Notes under the pieces: generated by a model
Database searches by the model: none
Told to the model about the DNA's origin: nothing
The model's input: the letters and a program-made list of their open reading frames with translations, nothing else
In this document: positions 37,719-46,544 of the stretch, one piece after another
Numbering within the stretch: position 1 is the stretch's first letter
Layout: every line of letters begins with the position of its first letter
Program-made: the position numbers and the translations under genes
From: Acidobacteriota bacterium
Lineage (GTDB): Bacteria; Acidobacteriota; Terriglobia; Acidiferrales; UBA7541
Direction: 5' to 3'
DNA: 64,000 bases
Assembly: GCA_003225295.1 (NCBI GenBank)
Contig: QHYZ01000059.1
Location: 52,507-116,506, forward strand

Positions 37719-39239
37719 CTATTCATAACGGAGGGCCACCATGGGGTCCACTCGCGCTGCTCTTCTCGCCGGAATCCAGCACGCCAATGCACCGGTTCCC
37801 ACGAATAACAAGGTCGTGCCCGCTAGGGTGACCGGATCATAGGGTTTCACACCACGCGACAACTCCGCCTCGATGGCTCGCCCCAGTAGCAGGCTCACGA
37901 TCAATCCAATTCCAACTCCTGCCGTAACCAGTCGCAAGCCCGTCCTAATCACCAATCGAAACACGTCCGCACGCTCCGCACTCAATGCCATGCGGATTCC
38001 AATCTCATGCGTCTTCAGCGCTGTGGCGTACGCCAGGACACTATAAACGCCCACGGTGACAAGAATCAGCCCTAGGCACCCAAAAATCGTCATCAGCAGG
38101 GAGGCAAAACGAGGGCCGGCATACAACCGTTGACTGATCGGATCCTCCAACGCGCCCGGAAACGCCAGCGCCACACCGGCATCAGTCGCCCACACTGCTT
38201 GGCGTACGTCATTCATCAGCGCCACGGGGGTTTGCTCGGAGCGCACCAGCAGAACCTGCCATCCCCGGACCACGCCTACAATTTCAAACCACGGCTCGTG
38301 CACCGGATCCGCAAGGGTCTCTAGCCCCGCCAGCTTGATTCGACGGCCCAACGGATCTTCACCGCGAAGGAACGTAGACGCAAACGTCTCGTTCACCACC
38401 GCCACTTTTCTTGCGTCGTTGATTTCCGCTTCGCTGAACGCCCGTCCCATCTTGAACGGAATACGGAGCACCCGGAAATATCCCTCGCTGATGTTCTGCA
38501 GCAGCGCTTGCCATTCGTCCTCGTGCGACTTTCCAAGGACCTCTATCTTGCTGTCCACACCGCCGTACAGTGGCAGCGCGCTCGACTCCGTCGCATCCAC
38601 CACCCCCGGGAGCGCCTTCACACGTGCCAGCAGCGGCTGGAAAAATCCGCTGACTTGCGCGGCCGTCTTGTAGCGATCTGCGGGCAACGGCAACTGCGTC
38701 TCGAACACGTGGTCCGCTTGCAGCCCTAAGTGCACTTCGCGAAGGGCCACAAAACTCCGCATCAAGAGCCCTGCACCGATCAGCAGCGTCAGCGACAGCG
38801 CCACTTCCATCACCACGACCGTATCGCGCATCCGCCCCGTGCGAAATCCGCCGCTCACTCCTTTGCCGCTGTCGCGTAGCGGATCGTTCACATCCCGCCG
38901 AGCAGCCCGCAGCGACGGCGCCAGTCCGAAAATCAGAGCGGTCAATACCGCCACAACGAGCGTGAAAACCATCACCGGCGCGTTCAGCTCGATGACGGAT
39001 TCCGCTGGGATCAAATTCTGCGGCATCGCCGCCACGATCAATTTCAATCCACCCCACGCAATCAGCACGCCCAGCGCCGCTCCACCGATCGCCAACACCA
39101 GACTCTCAACCAGTAGCAATCGCACCAGTCTCCTGCGCCCGGCTCCCAGCACCGCGCGCAACGCGAATTCCTTCTCTCGCGACGTGGCTCGCGCCAGCAT
39201 GAGGTTCGCGACGTTGCCGCAGCCGATCAATAACAACAA
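37719..39239 (-). pseudogene. C-terminal two-thirds of a frameshifted ADOP-type permease
   Basis: Third frame of a broken acidobacterial duplicated orphan permease. It begins in the first FtsX domain (L-L-L-I-G-C-G-N-V-A-N-L-M-L-A-R-A) and runs through the second MacB-type periplasmic domain to the second FtsX domain and the typical C-terminus P-M-V-A-L-R-Y-E. Joined to the two fragments at 39258-39665 and 39630-40325 it would make a normal ADOP of about 860 residues. The junction near 39250 needs a 2-base gain or 1-base loss. Real decay and sequencing error are both possible. Confidence 0.75.
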
Positions 39240-39257
39240 TCCAACCGCCGCCAGAAT

Positions 39258-39665
39258 CGTACAGCGTGGACTCGAAGCGCCCCACGACCGTATCTCCCAA
39301 CCGCTTAACTAAAACTTGGAAGTGCGCGGGATAATCCTGCGGATTAATTTTGGCCAGATGGTTGGCGAGGAGAGTCGCATCTGCCGCGGCTTGCGCCTTC
39401 GAGACGCCCGGTTTGAGTCGCCCTAGGAGGAACCAGCGCGCCGGCAATCCCGCATATCCTGTTTCCACGCCGCGAATTGGCGTCTCGGGAATCAACACGT
39501 CCGCTTCATACCAGCCAAAGCGCGGCGGCATGATTCCGATAAGCGTTCGCGCCGTTCCATTCAGCACAAAAGTCTTGTTCAGCACTCCCGGATCGCCGTT
39601 GAAACGCTCCATCCAGGTCTTATGCCGCATCACGAATACCGGCGGTGCTCCAGGCTGGTAATTGC
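39258..39665 (-). pseudogene. Middle fragment of the frameshifted ADOP-type permease
   Basis: This frame reads Y-Q-P-G-A-P-P-V-F-V-M-R-H, then W-M-E-R-F-N-G-D-P and G-R-L-K-P-G-V, the classic first periplasmic (MacB_PCD-like) domain of ADOP permeases. Its upstream partner ends in L-Q-P-A at 39670, one base out of frame (the expected continuation is A-D/N-Y-Q-P). Downstream it loses register near 39250, after S-T-L-Y. Confidence 0.7.
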
Positions 39666-40325
39666 GGGTTGGAGCACACGGCCGTATAGTGCCGGCATAC
39701 CAAAAAATTCAAATGTGCCCGGCGTCACGTGCGCTCCATAAAGCAGCTCAACGCCTTCTCCCTGTTTGTAGAGCACCAGATCATCGGAAGCGGCAATGAC
39801 ACCGTCAAAAACGTGGATCAGATTGGCAAATTCCAGAAATTCATTTGATGTATATCCCTGACGCCCACCTTCCTGACCGCGAGCCGTATCGACAATCCGC
39901 AGAAATACCATGCGTCCGGAATCCTTATAAGGAAACGGTTCAAGCAGCACGTTGTCGATCACGCTGAAAATTGCGCTCGAGGCGCCGATCCCTAATCCCA
40001 GCGTGGCGATCGCTACCGCGGTGAATGCCCGACTTCGTGCCAGGCTGCGCAGCGCGTACCGTAGGTCGCGCCCCAGATCCTCTACCGATACCAGAGTCCG
40101 CAATTCCCTCCGGTCTTCCTGCAACAGCGTGGCATTCCCGAACTGACGTCGCGCCGCCGCGTCGGCGTCCTCCCGCGGCATTCCCTGGGCCACAAAACGA
40201 TCCGCCAGCAATTGCAAATGCGCCTGCACCTCTTCGTCGAAGTCGCTGTCCCGTTTTCGCGGGCCGAAGAGTCCGAGCACCCTCGCCGCAAACGCCCGTA
40301 GCCGGGACATGCGCACGTTGCCCAT
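39630..40325 (-). pseudogene. N-terminal fragment of the frameshifted ADOP-type permease
   Basis: It begins at ATG 40325, two bases after the PadR stop. The cytoplasmic prefix helix region (D-F-D-E-E-V-Q-A-H-L-Q-L-L-A) and G-R-D-L-R-Y-A-L-R-S-L-A precede the first membrane segment (A-V-A-I-A-T-L-G-L-G-I-G), then N-V-L-L-E-P-F-P-Y. True homology ends near 39668, where a single missing base puts the rest out of frame. The coding capacity beyond that (to 39630) is noise. Confidence 0.75.
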
Positions 40326-40327
40326 GG

Positions 40328-40675
40328 CTACCTCTCCCCTTCCAGTCGCAGCACACGCCCGACCACGCCCGAAATCCTCTGCCAATTCTCAGTTTCCACG
40401 GCAAGCTGCTTCTCGCCTCGCCTGGTAATGGAGTAAAACTTGGCCTTGCGGTTATTGTCGGACGTTCCCCACTCCGCCGCGATCCAGCCCTGCTGCAGCA
40501 GCCGCAGCAACGACGTGTACACCGTACCCTCGTTCAACTGCAGCACATCGCGGCTAACCTGCTCGATCCGCCGAGCAATCCCGAAACCATGTTGCGGCCC
40601 CAACGCCTGCAGCGTCTTCAAAATCATCAAGTCGAGCGTCCCTTGCAGTACTTCCGACTTCTTTGCTTCCGTCAC
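40328..40675 (-). CDS. PadR-family transcriptional regulator (acidobacterial type)
   Basis: 115 residues from GTG 40675, chosen because AAGGAAGGA lies just upstream and the family's conserved N-terminus (E-V-L-Q-G-T-L-D-L-M-I-L-K-T-L) begins 8 residues in; the frame is open to 40786. The winged helix is complete: H-G-F-G-I-A-R-R-I-E-Q, N-E-G-T-V-Y-T-S-L-L-R-L, and wing K-A-K-F-Y-S-I-T. The C-terminal dimer helix is short. It is followed 2 bases later by the (broken) ADOP gene, the usual PadR/ADOP pairing in this phylum. It is divergent from a second PadR gene. Confidence 0.88.
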   Translation of the reverse strand: MTEAKKSEVLQGTLDLMILKTLQALGPQHGFGIARRIEQVSRDVLQLNEGTVYTSLLRLLQQGWIAAEWGTSDNNRKAKFYSITRRGEKQLAVETENWQRISGVVGRVLRLEGER

Positions 40676-40779
40676 GTTGTCCTTCCTTTGCACGCACCAA
40701 AGGAAGCTACCATTTCTCCTTTGCAATGTCCATAGGTACGGAAGCGCCCGCCCGTTCTCCCTTTGGCTCTCTTCTCCTC

Positions 40780-40807
40780 TTGACAATCAGTAGGAGAGAT
40801 GTATTCT
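40780..40807 (+). promoter_or_regulatory. Candidate promoter of the plus-strand PadR/ADOP operon
   Basis: A consensus TTGACA (40780-40785) and TATTCT (40802-40807) are 16 bases apart, 30 bases before the PadR ATG at 40837, which itself follows a GGGGGA ribosome site. The divergent PadR gene starts about 105 bases away, so one operator region could serve both. Confidence 0.55.
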
Positions 40808-40836
40808 TCCTCCTGAACCTCAGGGGGAATGCGGCG

Positions 40837-41169
40837 ATGGCGGACAAGCCGAGTGATCTCGTCAGAGGGAACTCTGGACATGCTCATTTTGAAAACGCTG
40901 GCGCTCGAACCCATGCACGGTTATGGGATCGCCGTCCGGCTCGAACAATGAGCAAGGGCGTTTTCCGCCTGAATGCCGGTTCGCTGTTTGTCGCCTTTCA
41001 GCGGCTCGAACGAGCGGGACTGATCAGCAGCGAATGGAAAGCCACCGAGAATAGCAGGCGCGCCAAGTATTACGTCCTAACAGACCAGGGACGAAAGAGG
41101 CTCAACAGCAAAACACGAGAATGGGGAAGGCAAGTGGCGGCGATCGCCAGAATCTTGGAGGCCTCGTAA
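40837..41169 (+). pseudogene. PadR-family regulator with a scrambled N-terminal helix segment (two compensating frameshifts)
   Basis: The open frame from ATG 40837 starts M-A-D-K-P-S-D-L-V, as PadR proteins do, and is normal again from M-S-K-G-V-F-R-L-N-A-G-S-L to the end. Between about 40866 and 40948 the correct PadR sequence (G-T-L-D-M-L-I-L-K-T-L-A-L, then H-G-Y-G-I-A-V-R-L-E-Q) lies in another frame. One extra base near 40866 and one missing near 40948 cancel out, so the protein stays open but about 27 residues of the first DNA-binding helices are replaced. It sits 7 bases before an intact ADOP gene. Confidence 0.75.
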
Positions 41170-41176
41170 GCGAACC

Positions 41177-43849
41177 ATGTCATTGCTGCGAAGCATAACG
41201 AGCGGGCTCCGAGCGCTGTTCCGAAAAGAGCAGGTCAGCCAGGAGCTGCACGAAGAACTAAACGGCTTCCTGGAGATGGCCGCCGAAGAAAAGATGAAGC
41301 AGGGCATGAGCCGCAAGGATGCGCTTCGCGCCGTGCGGCTGGAGCGGGGAAACCTCGAAGTTGCGAAAGAAGTGGTCCGCTCGGCCAGCTGGGAATGTCT
41401 CCCGGAGATGTGCTGGCAGGATGTCCGCTACGGGCTACGGATATTTCGCAAGAACCCTGGCTTTACCGTTGTAGCTCTTCTCACCCTGACGCTCGGAATC
41501 GGAGTCAATTGCGCCATCTTCACGGTCGTAAACGCCGTGCTGTTGCAACCCCTGCCGTACCCTGATTCCCAGCGCCTGGTGCTTGTTCAGCGGTATTTTC
41601 CGGAGCGTGTGTTTCCTGCTACAAGCGCCACGAAGTTTCTCTTCTGGCGCGACCATGCCCGCGGATTCGAGTCCATGTCCGGATATAGCTTTGCTTCTTC
41701 CGGTGTCAACCTCACCGACGCGGGAGAGCCAGAGCGGCTTCATTCCCTGCGGGTCAGTGCGGAGTTTTTCCGCACTCTCGGCATCCAGCTTTTCTTGGGC
41801 CGCAGTTTTACTGATGACGAAGATCGCCCCGGCGGACCCAACGCCGTCGTCCTTAGCCATAACCTTTGGCAGAGAGACTTTCGTGGAGATTCTGGGATTG
41901 TGGGGCACAAGATCCGACTTGGCGGCCAATTGTGCAGCGTTGTCGGAGTGGCTCCCGCAAACTTCACATTTACGCCCGCAGCAGATTTATGGACACCGCT
42001 TCGAGCTCAGCCTGATCCCCATGATCAAACCAATGCATACCGCGTTCTCGGCCGCCTCCGTCCAGAAGTGAGCTACGCCCGCGCGGACCAATACGTCCGT
42101 GCAGCCGGTGAAGAGTTCCGCCAGCAACACGCGGATCTAATGAATGTCAGAGAAACAGTTTCCGTAAAGGGCTACCGAGACGCCGTTGTCGGAGATGTGC
42201 GTCCAGCCCTCTTGATCCTGTTTGGCGCAGTGGGATTTGTGCTGTTGATTGTTTGCGCGAATCTCGGAAACCTACTGCTTGGCCGCTCTACTGTCCGCCA
42301 GAAAGAGATGGCTGTGCGATTGGCCCTCGGTGCGAACCGCCTCCGTTTGACTCGCCAACTTTTGATAGAAAGCATGCTCCTCGGCATCACCGGCGGTGGC
42401 CTGGGGTTGGCCGCAGCCGCAGGGGCTTTACCGTTGCTCTTGAGATTGACTCCGGACAGCTTGCCTCGTCTTGGCGAGGTTCGCCTGGATTGGCACGTAT
42501 GGGCGTTCGCGTTCGTTTTGGCTTTTATTGCGGTCATTCTTTTTGGACTGGCTCCGGCAATGCAAGGTGCCAAGACCGGGCTTCGTGACGCGTTGCATGA
42601 GAGTATCCGGCGCACCGGCGTCAGCCCTAGGGCTACGCGATTGCAGCGGCTCCTGGTGGTCGGAGAAGTTGGGCTCTCCGTCGTCTTGCTGGTCGGAGCT
42701 GGACTCTTGATTCAGACCTTTTGGCGCTTGCAGCATGAGAGCCCCGGATTCGATCCCCGGCACGTACTCACCGCACAAATGACTTTGGATAACCAGCGAT
42801 ACAACAAGACCGCAGCGGTCACGCAACTGGAAGACCCGGCTTTGGCGCGTCTAGAGGCGCTCCCAGGAGTGGAAGTGGCCGCGACAGTCTCGAATTTGCC
42901 TTTTGATTTCGGTCCAGACATGAATTTTGCAATTGAAGAAAACCCATCGGGGGGTGATCCCAGCGGAAGCACAGAATGGCGCGCCATCACGCCGCATTAC
43001 CTGCAGGTCATGCGTATCCCCGTATTGCGAGGGCGGGACCTCACAGACAGCGACAACGCGTCGGGAGCACCTGTAGTGCTCATCAATCACGCTCTAGCCG
43101 CGCGTTTTTTCCCCGGTCAAAACCCGCTCGGGCAACACATCATCATTGGTGCAGGTGCCGAAGCTATGGGGCTTGCTGATCGCACGCGCGAAATTGTCGG
43201 CATCGTTGGGAACACCAAAGAGTTCGGTCTCACTCGGCCCGCGCCCGAGACCTTCTTCGTTCCTGCGGCTCAAGTACAGGATGGCATGACTGCCATGACC
43301 AATCGGTTGATACCTCTGGTCTGGGTCGTACGCACCAGCGGCGAACCACATTCGCTCGCCAAGGCTGTGCAGCGAGAACTGCTGGCGGTCACGAGCCAGG
43401 AGGCAGCGGACAATTTCCGAGCGATGGAGGACTTGTTGAGTGCATCAATCGCGCAACAGCGCTTCAATATGTTGCTGCTGGGCATGTTTGCTGGCCTCGC
43501 CGTTGTATTAGGAGCAGTCGGGCTGTATGGGGTGCTCGCCTATCTCGTCGCGCAGCGCACGAACGAAATTGGGATTCGAATGGCTTTGGGCGCAAGCCGT
43601 CGCGAGGTTCTACATCTTGTTGTCAGGAACGGAATGCGGATGACTCTTGCAGGTCTTAGCCTCGGAATCGTTGCTGCGCTCGGTCTTACTAGGCTTCTTG
43701 CCGGGCTGCTATTTGGCGTCAAGCCGACGGATGCGTTCACATTCGCGTCAGTCGCGATCCTGTTGTGCGGGATGGCCCTGCTGGCGTGCTATATTCCGGC
43801 CTGCCGCGCCACGCGCGTCGATCCCATCGTGGCCTTGCGTTACGAGTAA
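41177..43849 (+). CDS. ADOP-type duplicated orphan permease (FtsX/MacB-like), copy 1
   Basis: 890 residues. A cytoplasmic prefix of about 75 residues (E-E-L-N-G-F-L-E-M-A-A, M-S-R-K-D-A-L-R-A-V-R-L) precedes the first membrane segment (V-V-A-L-L-T-L-T-L-G-I-G). Then come periplasmic MacB-like domain 1, three membrane helices of FtsX domain 1 (C-A-N-L-G-N-L-L-L-G-R), a second single-helix/periplasmic domain, and FtsX domain 2 ending in V-A-L-R-Y-E. There is no ABC ATPase gene adjacent, as is characteristic of this acidobacterial family. Function is unproven; a role in export or membrane signalling is only inferred from FtsX/MacB homology. Confidence 0.9.
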   Translation: MSLLRSITSGLRALFRKEQVSQELHEELNGFLEMAAEEKMKQGMSRKDALRAVRLERGNLEVAKEVVRSASWECLPEMCWQDVRYGLRIFRKNPGFTVVALLTLTLGIGVNCAIFTVVNAVLLQPLPYPDSQRLVLVQRYFPERVFPATSATKFLFWRDHARGFESMSGYSFASSGVNLTDAGEPERLHSLRVSAEFFRTLGIQLFLGRSFTDDEDRPGGPNAVVLSHNLWQRDFRGDSGIVGHKIRLGGQLCSVVGVAPANFTFTPAADLWTPLRAQPDPHDQTNAYRVLGRLRPEVSYARADQYVRAAGEEFRQQHADLMNVRETVSVKGYRDAVVGDVRPALLILFGAVGFVLLIVCANLGNLLLGRSTVRQKEMAVRLALGANRLRLTRQLLIESMLLGITGGGLGLAAAAGALPLLLRLTPDSLPRLGEVRLDWHVWAFAFVLAFIAVILFGLAPAMQGAKTGLRDALHESIRRTGVSPRATRLQRLLVVGEVGLSVVLLVGAGLLIQTFWRLQHESPGFDPRHVLTAQMTLDNQRYNKTAAVTQLEDPALARLEALPGVEVAATVSNLPFDFGPDMNFAIEENPSGGDPSGSTEWRAITPHYLQVMRIPVLRGRDLTDSDNASGAPVVLINHALAARFFPGQNPLGQHIIIGAGAEAMGLADRTREIVGIVGNTKEFGLTRPAPETFFVPAAQVQDGMTAMTNRLIPLVWVVRTSGEPHSLAKAVQRELLAVTSQEAADNFRAMEDLLSASIAQQRFNMLLLGMFAGLAVVLGAVGLYGVLAYLVAQRTNEIGIRMALGASRREVLHLVVRNGMRMTLAGLSLGIVAALGLTRLLAGLLFGVKPTDAFTFASVAILLCGMALLACYIPACRATRVDPIVALRYE

Positions 43850-43877
43850 TCGGAATTCTGGAGGCGTCGTAAGGGGC

Positions 43878-46538
43878 ATGTCGTTGATGAGAAACGTAGC
43901 GAGCGGACTCCGAAGGCTGTTCCGAAAGGGACGGAGCGAAGGGGAGTTGGACGAAGAACTGCGCGGCTTCCTGCAGATGGCAGCCGAAGAAAAGATTCGG
44001 CAGGGTATGAGCCGCAAGGATGCGCTTCGAGCGGTGCGTTTGGAACGAGGGAACGTAGAGGTCGCGAAGGAAATTGTCCACGCCGCCGGATGGGAATCTT
44101 TTGTGGAAACGTTGTGGCAGGACTTGCGGTACGGCGCGCGCATGCTGCGCAAGAACCCAGGGCTTACCTCGGTCGCAGTTCTGACAACGGCCCTGGGGAT
44201 TGCGGCAAATGTGACCGTCTTCAGCGTTGTTGATGCACTGTTTCTCCGAAGTGTGCCGGCAAAGAATCCCGAACGGCTCGTCCGAATCCAGGCGCCTGAA
44301 AACGATGGGGGAGGTTACTTCAGCGTTCCCGAATTCAGCTACTTACGCGAGCACTCGAAAACCGTTGAGGACCTGACTACTCATTATTCGACTGCTCCCC
44401 TATACATTTCCGCCAACGGCGAAACCGGCGAGGTGCAAGGCGCAGTCGTCTCTAGCAGCTATTTTCCGCTGCTCGGATTGCGTCCTTATCTTGGTCGCTT
44501 TTTTACACCCGGCGAAGACTCCGTGGCGGACCGGGACGCGGTTTCCGTTCTTGGATACGGATTCTGGCAGCGAATTTACAACGGCGACTCGAATGTTCTC
44601 GGCAAGACCTTGCTCATCAACGGACACACTTTCACCATCGTTGGCGTCATGCCACCGGACTTCCACGGAGTCGAAATCGGCGGGATGCCCAATGAAATCT
44701 GGATTCCCGCGATGATGGTTCGCGTGGGTTACCGTCACTGTGATGGTTTCCAACCCAGTTGCACGATCCTGAGCATCATGGGCCGCCTGAAGCCCGGGAC
44801 TAGCATGCCTAAGGCTCAAGCGGAAATTGCCGCGCTGTTGCAGCAGTTGCGAGCCTCGGATTCCACGTTCGACCAGAGGATTGGGGCTTCCGTGACGCCC
44901 GCGACCGGCATGTCAGAAAACCGTGAGTACAACTTGATGCTTGTGCGCTTGCTCGCCGCGATCGCAGTAGTCCTGCTACTGATCGTGTGCGCCAATCTTG
45001 GAGGGTTGCTGGTTGCACGAGGAACGGCTCGCCGCGGAGAAATCGCCATGCGCCTGGCGCTGGGCGCTGGGCGCGGGCGCATTGTGCACCAGTTACTCAC
45101 AGAGAGTCTGCTGCTTGCCTTGGCGGGCGGCGCAGGGGGATTTCTGCTTTCCACGTGGACCAGTCGGCTACTCGTGAATTTTTACAGTGTCGACGATGAA
45201 GGCTACAAACACCTGTTTGACGTCAGGCCCGACGCAACCGTCCTGCTCTTCTCGCTCGCTGTGGCCGCCGCCGCAGGCCTGTTGTTTGGCCTGCTTCCCG
45301 CGCTGCAAGCAAGCCGCACGGATTTGAATGACGCGTTAAAGGGTGGGGGCGGCACTGTCGGTGCGAGCCGGAAATCGAGCCGTACGGCCCTGGCCACCGT
45401 TCAAGTAGCTTTCTCCCTGGCTTTACTGGTGGGAGCTGGGCTTCTAGCACGTAGTGCCGCATTCATCCAATCCGGCAGCAATATGGACTTGCGCCACGTT
45501 TTGGGGTTGCGGTTGCCAGTCAGCCTCATTCACTACCCGCCCGACAAAGCCCGCACATTCAAACAAGAAGTCGTTCGCAGGCTTCGCGGATTGCCGGGCG
45601 TCCAATCGGTTAGCCTGGCGAAGGGGCAAGGACTCATTTGGAATCCCTGGCCCTCTGCCCGGGCAACCCTGCCGGGAAAAACATACACGAAACCAGAGGA
45701 AGAGCCGCGGATAGCCGTTAAGCCGATTGCGCCCGATTACTTTGCTACGCTGAGAATTCCCTTTGTCAGTGGTCGCGACTTCAACAACTCCGACAAACCC
45801 GGTTCTCCGCCGGTAACAATCGTAAACGAAACATTCGCCCGTCAAATCGCTGCGAATCGACTGCCGTTAGGTCAGACCGTGCTCATTGACGCCAAACCGT
45901 ATCAAATCGTCGGCCTCGTCAAAGATGCCCAGATGCGCAGCTCCATTGAAGGTCCTCTTGCGGTTGCCTATGTACCGTTCTGGCAGGACGAAACGCTACT
46001 CGAGGCCCGTATGTGTATCCGCGTGGCTGGCGATCCTGCCGCGGCGTTGTCCATGGTCCGCAGGGCCATTGCGAGTATCGATCCGGAGGTTCCCGTTACA
46101 GAAACAATGCCGCTCATGGATCAAGTGCGCGGCGCATACACCGATGCGCGAGTCGCCAGCGCGGTGCTCAGTTGCGCTGCGTTTCTCGCGCTGATCCTGA
46201 GCGTTATGGGACTCTACGGTGTCGTTTCTTATGAAGTAGGTAGGCGCACAAAGGAGATTGGTGTGCGCACGGCGCTGGGCGCCCGCCCGCACGATGTACT
46301 GCGCTTGTTTCTCCGCCAAGGATTCGGCGTCGTGCTGACGGGCGCGCTCTTCGGAGGCGGATTGGCCTTGGCGACGACACGATTGCTCGGTGCTTGGCTA
46401 TTCGGCGTAGGCTCAGCCGACCCACTTAGCTTTGGCGTCGCCACCGCCGTTCTGCTAGCAGCAACCGTGACCGCAACATACCTTCCCGCGCGCCGGGCAC
46501 TGCGCGTCGATCCCATGGTGGCCTTGCGTTACCAGTGA
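43878..46538 (+). CDS. ADOP-type duplicated orphan permease, copy 2
   Basis: 886 residues from ATG 43878, preceded by AAGGGG; the open frame upstream to 43647 is antisense-like noise overlapping copy 1. Same architecture as copy 1: prefix (R-G-F-L-Q-M-A-A-E-E-K-I), first membrane segment (A-V-L-T-T-A-L-G-I-A), FtsX 1 (C-A-N-L-G-G-L-L-V-A-R-G), FtsX 2 and P-M-V-A-L-R-Y-Q. The first 75 codons and the last 10 are much closer to copies 1 and 3 than the periplasmic domains are, as expected if the periplasmic part diverges to recognise different ligands or if the ends undergo gene conversion. Confidence 0.9.
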   Translation: MSLMRNVASGLRRLFRKGRSEGELDEELRGFLQMAAEEKIRQGMSRKDALRAVRLERGNVEVAKEIVHAAGWESFVETLWQDLRYGARMLRKNPGLTSVAVLTTALGIAANVTVFSVVDALFLRSVPAKNPERLVRIQAPENDGGGYFSVPEFSYLREHSKTVEDLTTHYSTAPLYISANGETGEVQGAVVSSSYFPLLGLRPYLGRFFTPGEDSVADRDAVSVLGYGFWQRIYNGDSNVLGKTLLINGHTFTIVGVMPPDFHGVEIGGMPNEIWIPAMMVRVGYRHCDGFQPSCTILSIMGRLKPGTSMPKAQAEIAALLQQLRASDSTFDQRIGASVTPATGMSENREYNLMLVRLLAAIAVVLLLIVCANLGGLLVARGTARRGEIAMRLALGAGRGRIVHQLLTESLLLALAGGAGGFLLSTWTSRLLVNFYSVDDEGYKHLFDVRPDATVLLFSLAVAAAAGLLFGLLPALQASRTDLNDALKGGGGTVGASRKSSRTALATVQVAFSLALLVGAGLLARSAAFIQSGSNMDLRHVLGLRLPVSLIHYPPDKARTFKQEVVRRLRGLPGVQSVSLAKGQGLIWNPWPSARATLPGKTYTKPEEEPRIAVKPIAPDYFATLRIPFVSGRDFNNSDKPGSPPVTIVNETFARQIAANRLPLGQTVLIDAKPYQIVGLVKDAQMRSSIEGPLAVAYVPFWQDETLLEARMCIRVAGDPAAALSMVRRAIASIDPEVPVTETMPLMDQVRGAYTDARVASAVLSCAAFLALILSVMGLYGVVSYEVGRRTKEIGVRTALGARPHDVLRLFLRQGFGVVLTGALFGGGLALATTRLLGAWLFGVGSADPLSFGVATAVLLAATVTATYLPARRALRVDPMVALRYQ

Positions 46539-46544
46539 GCACCT

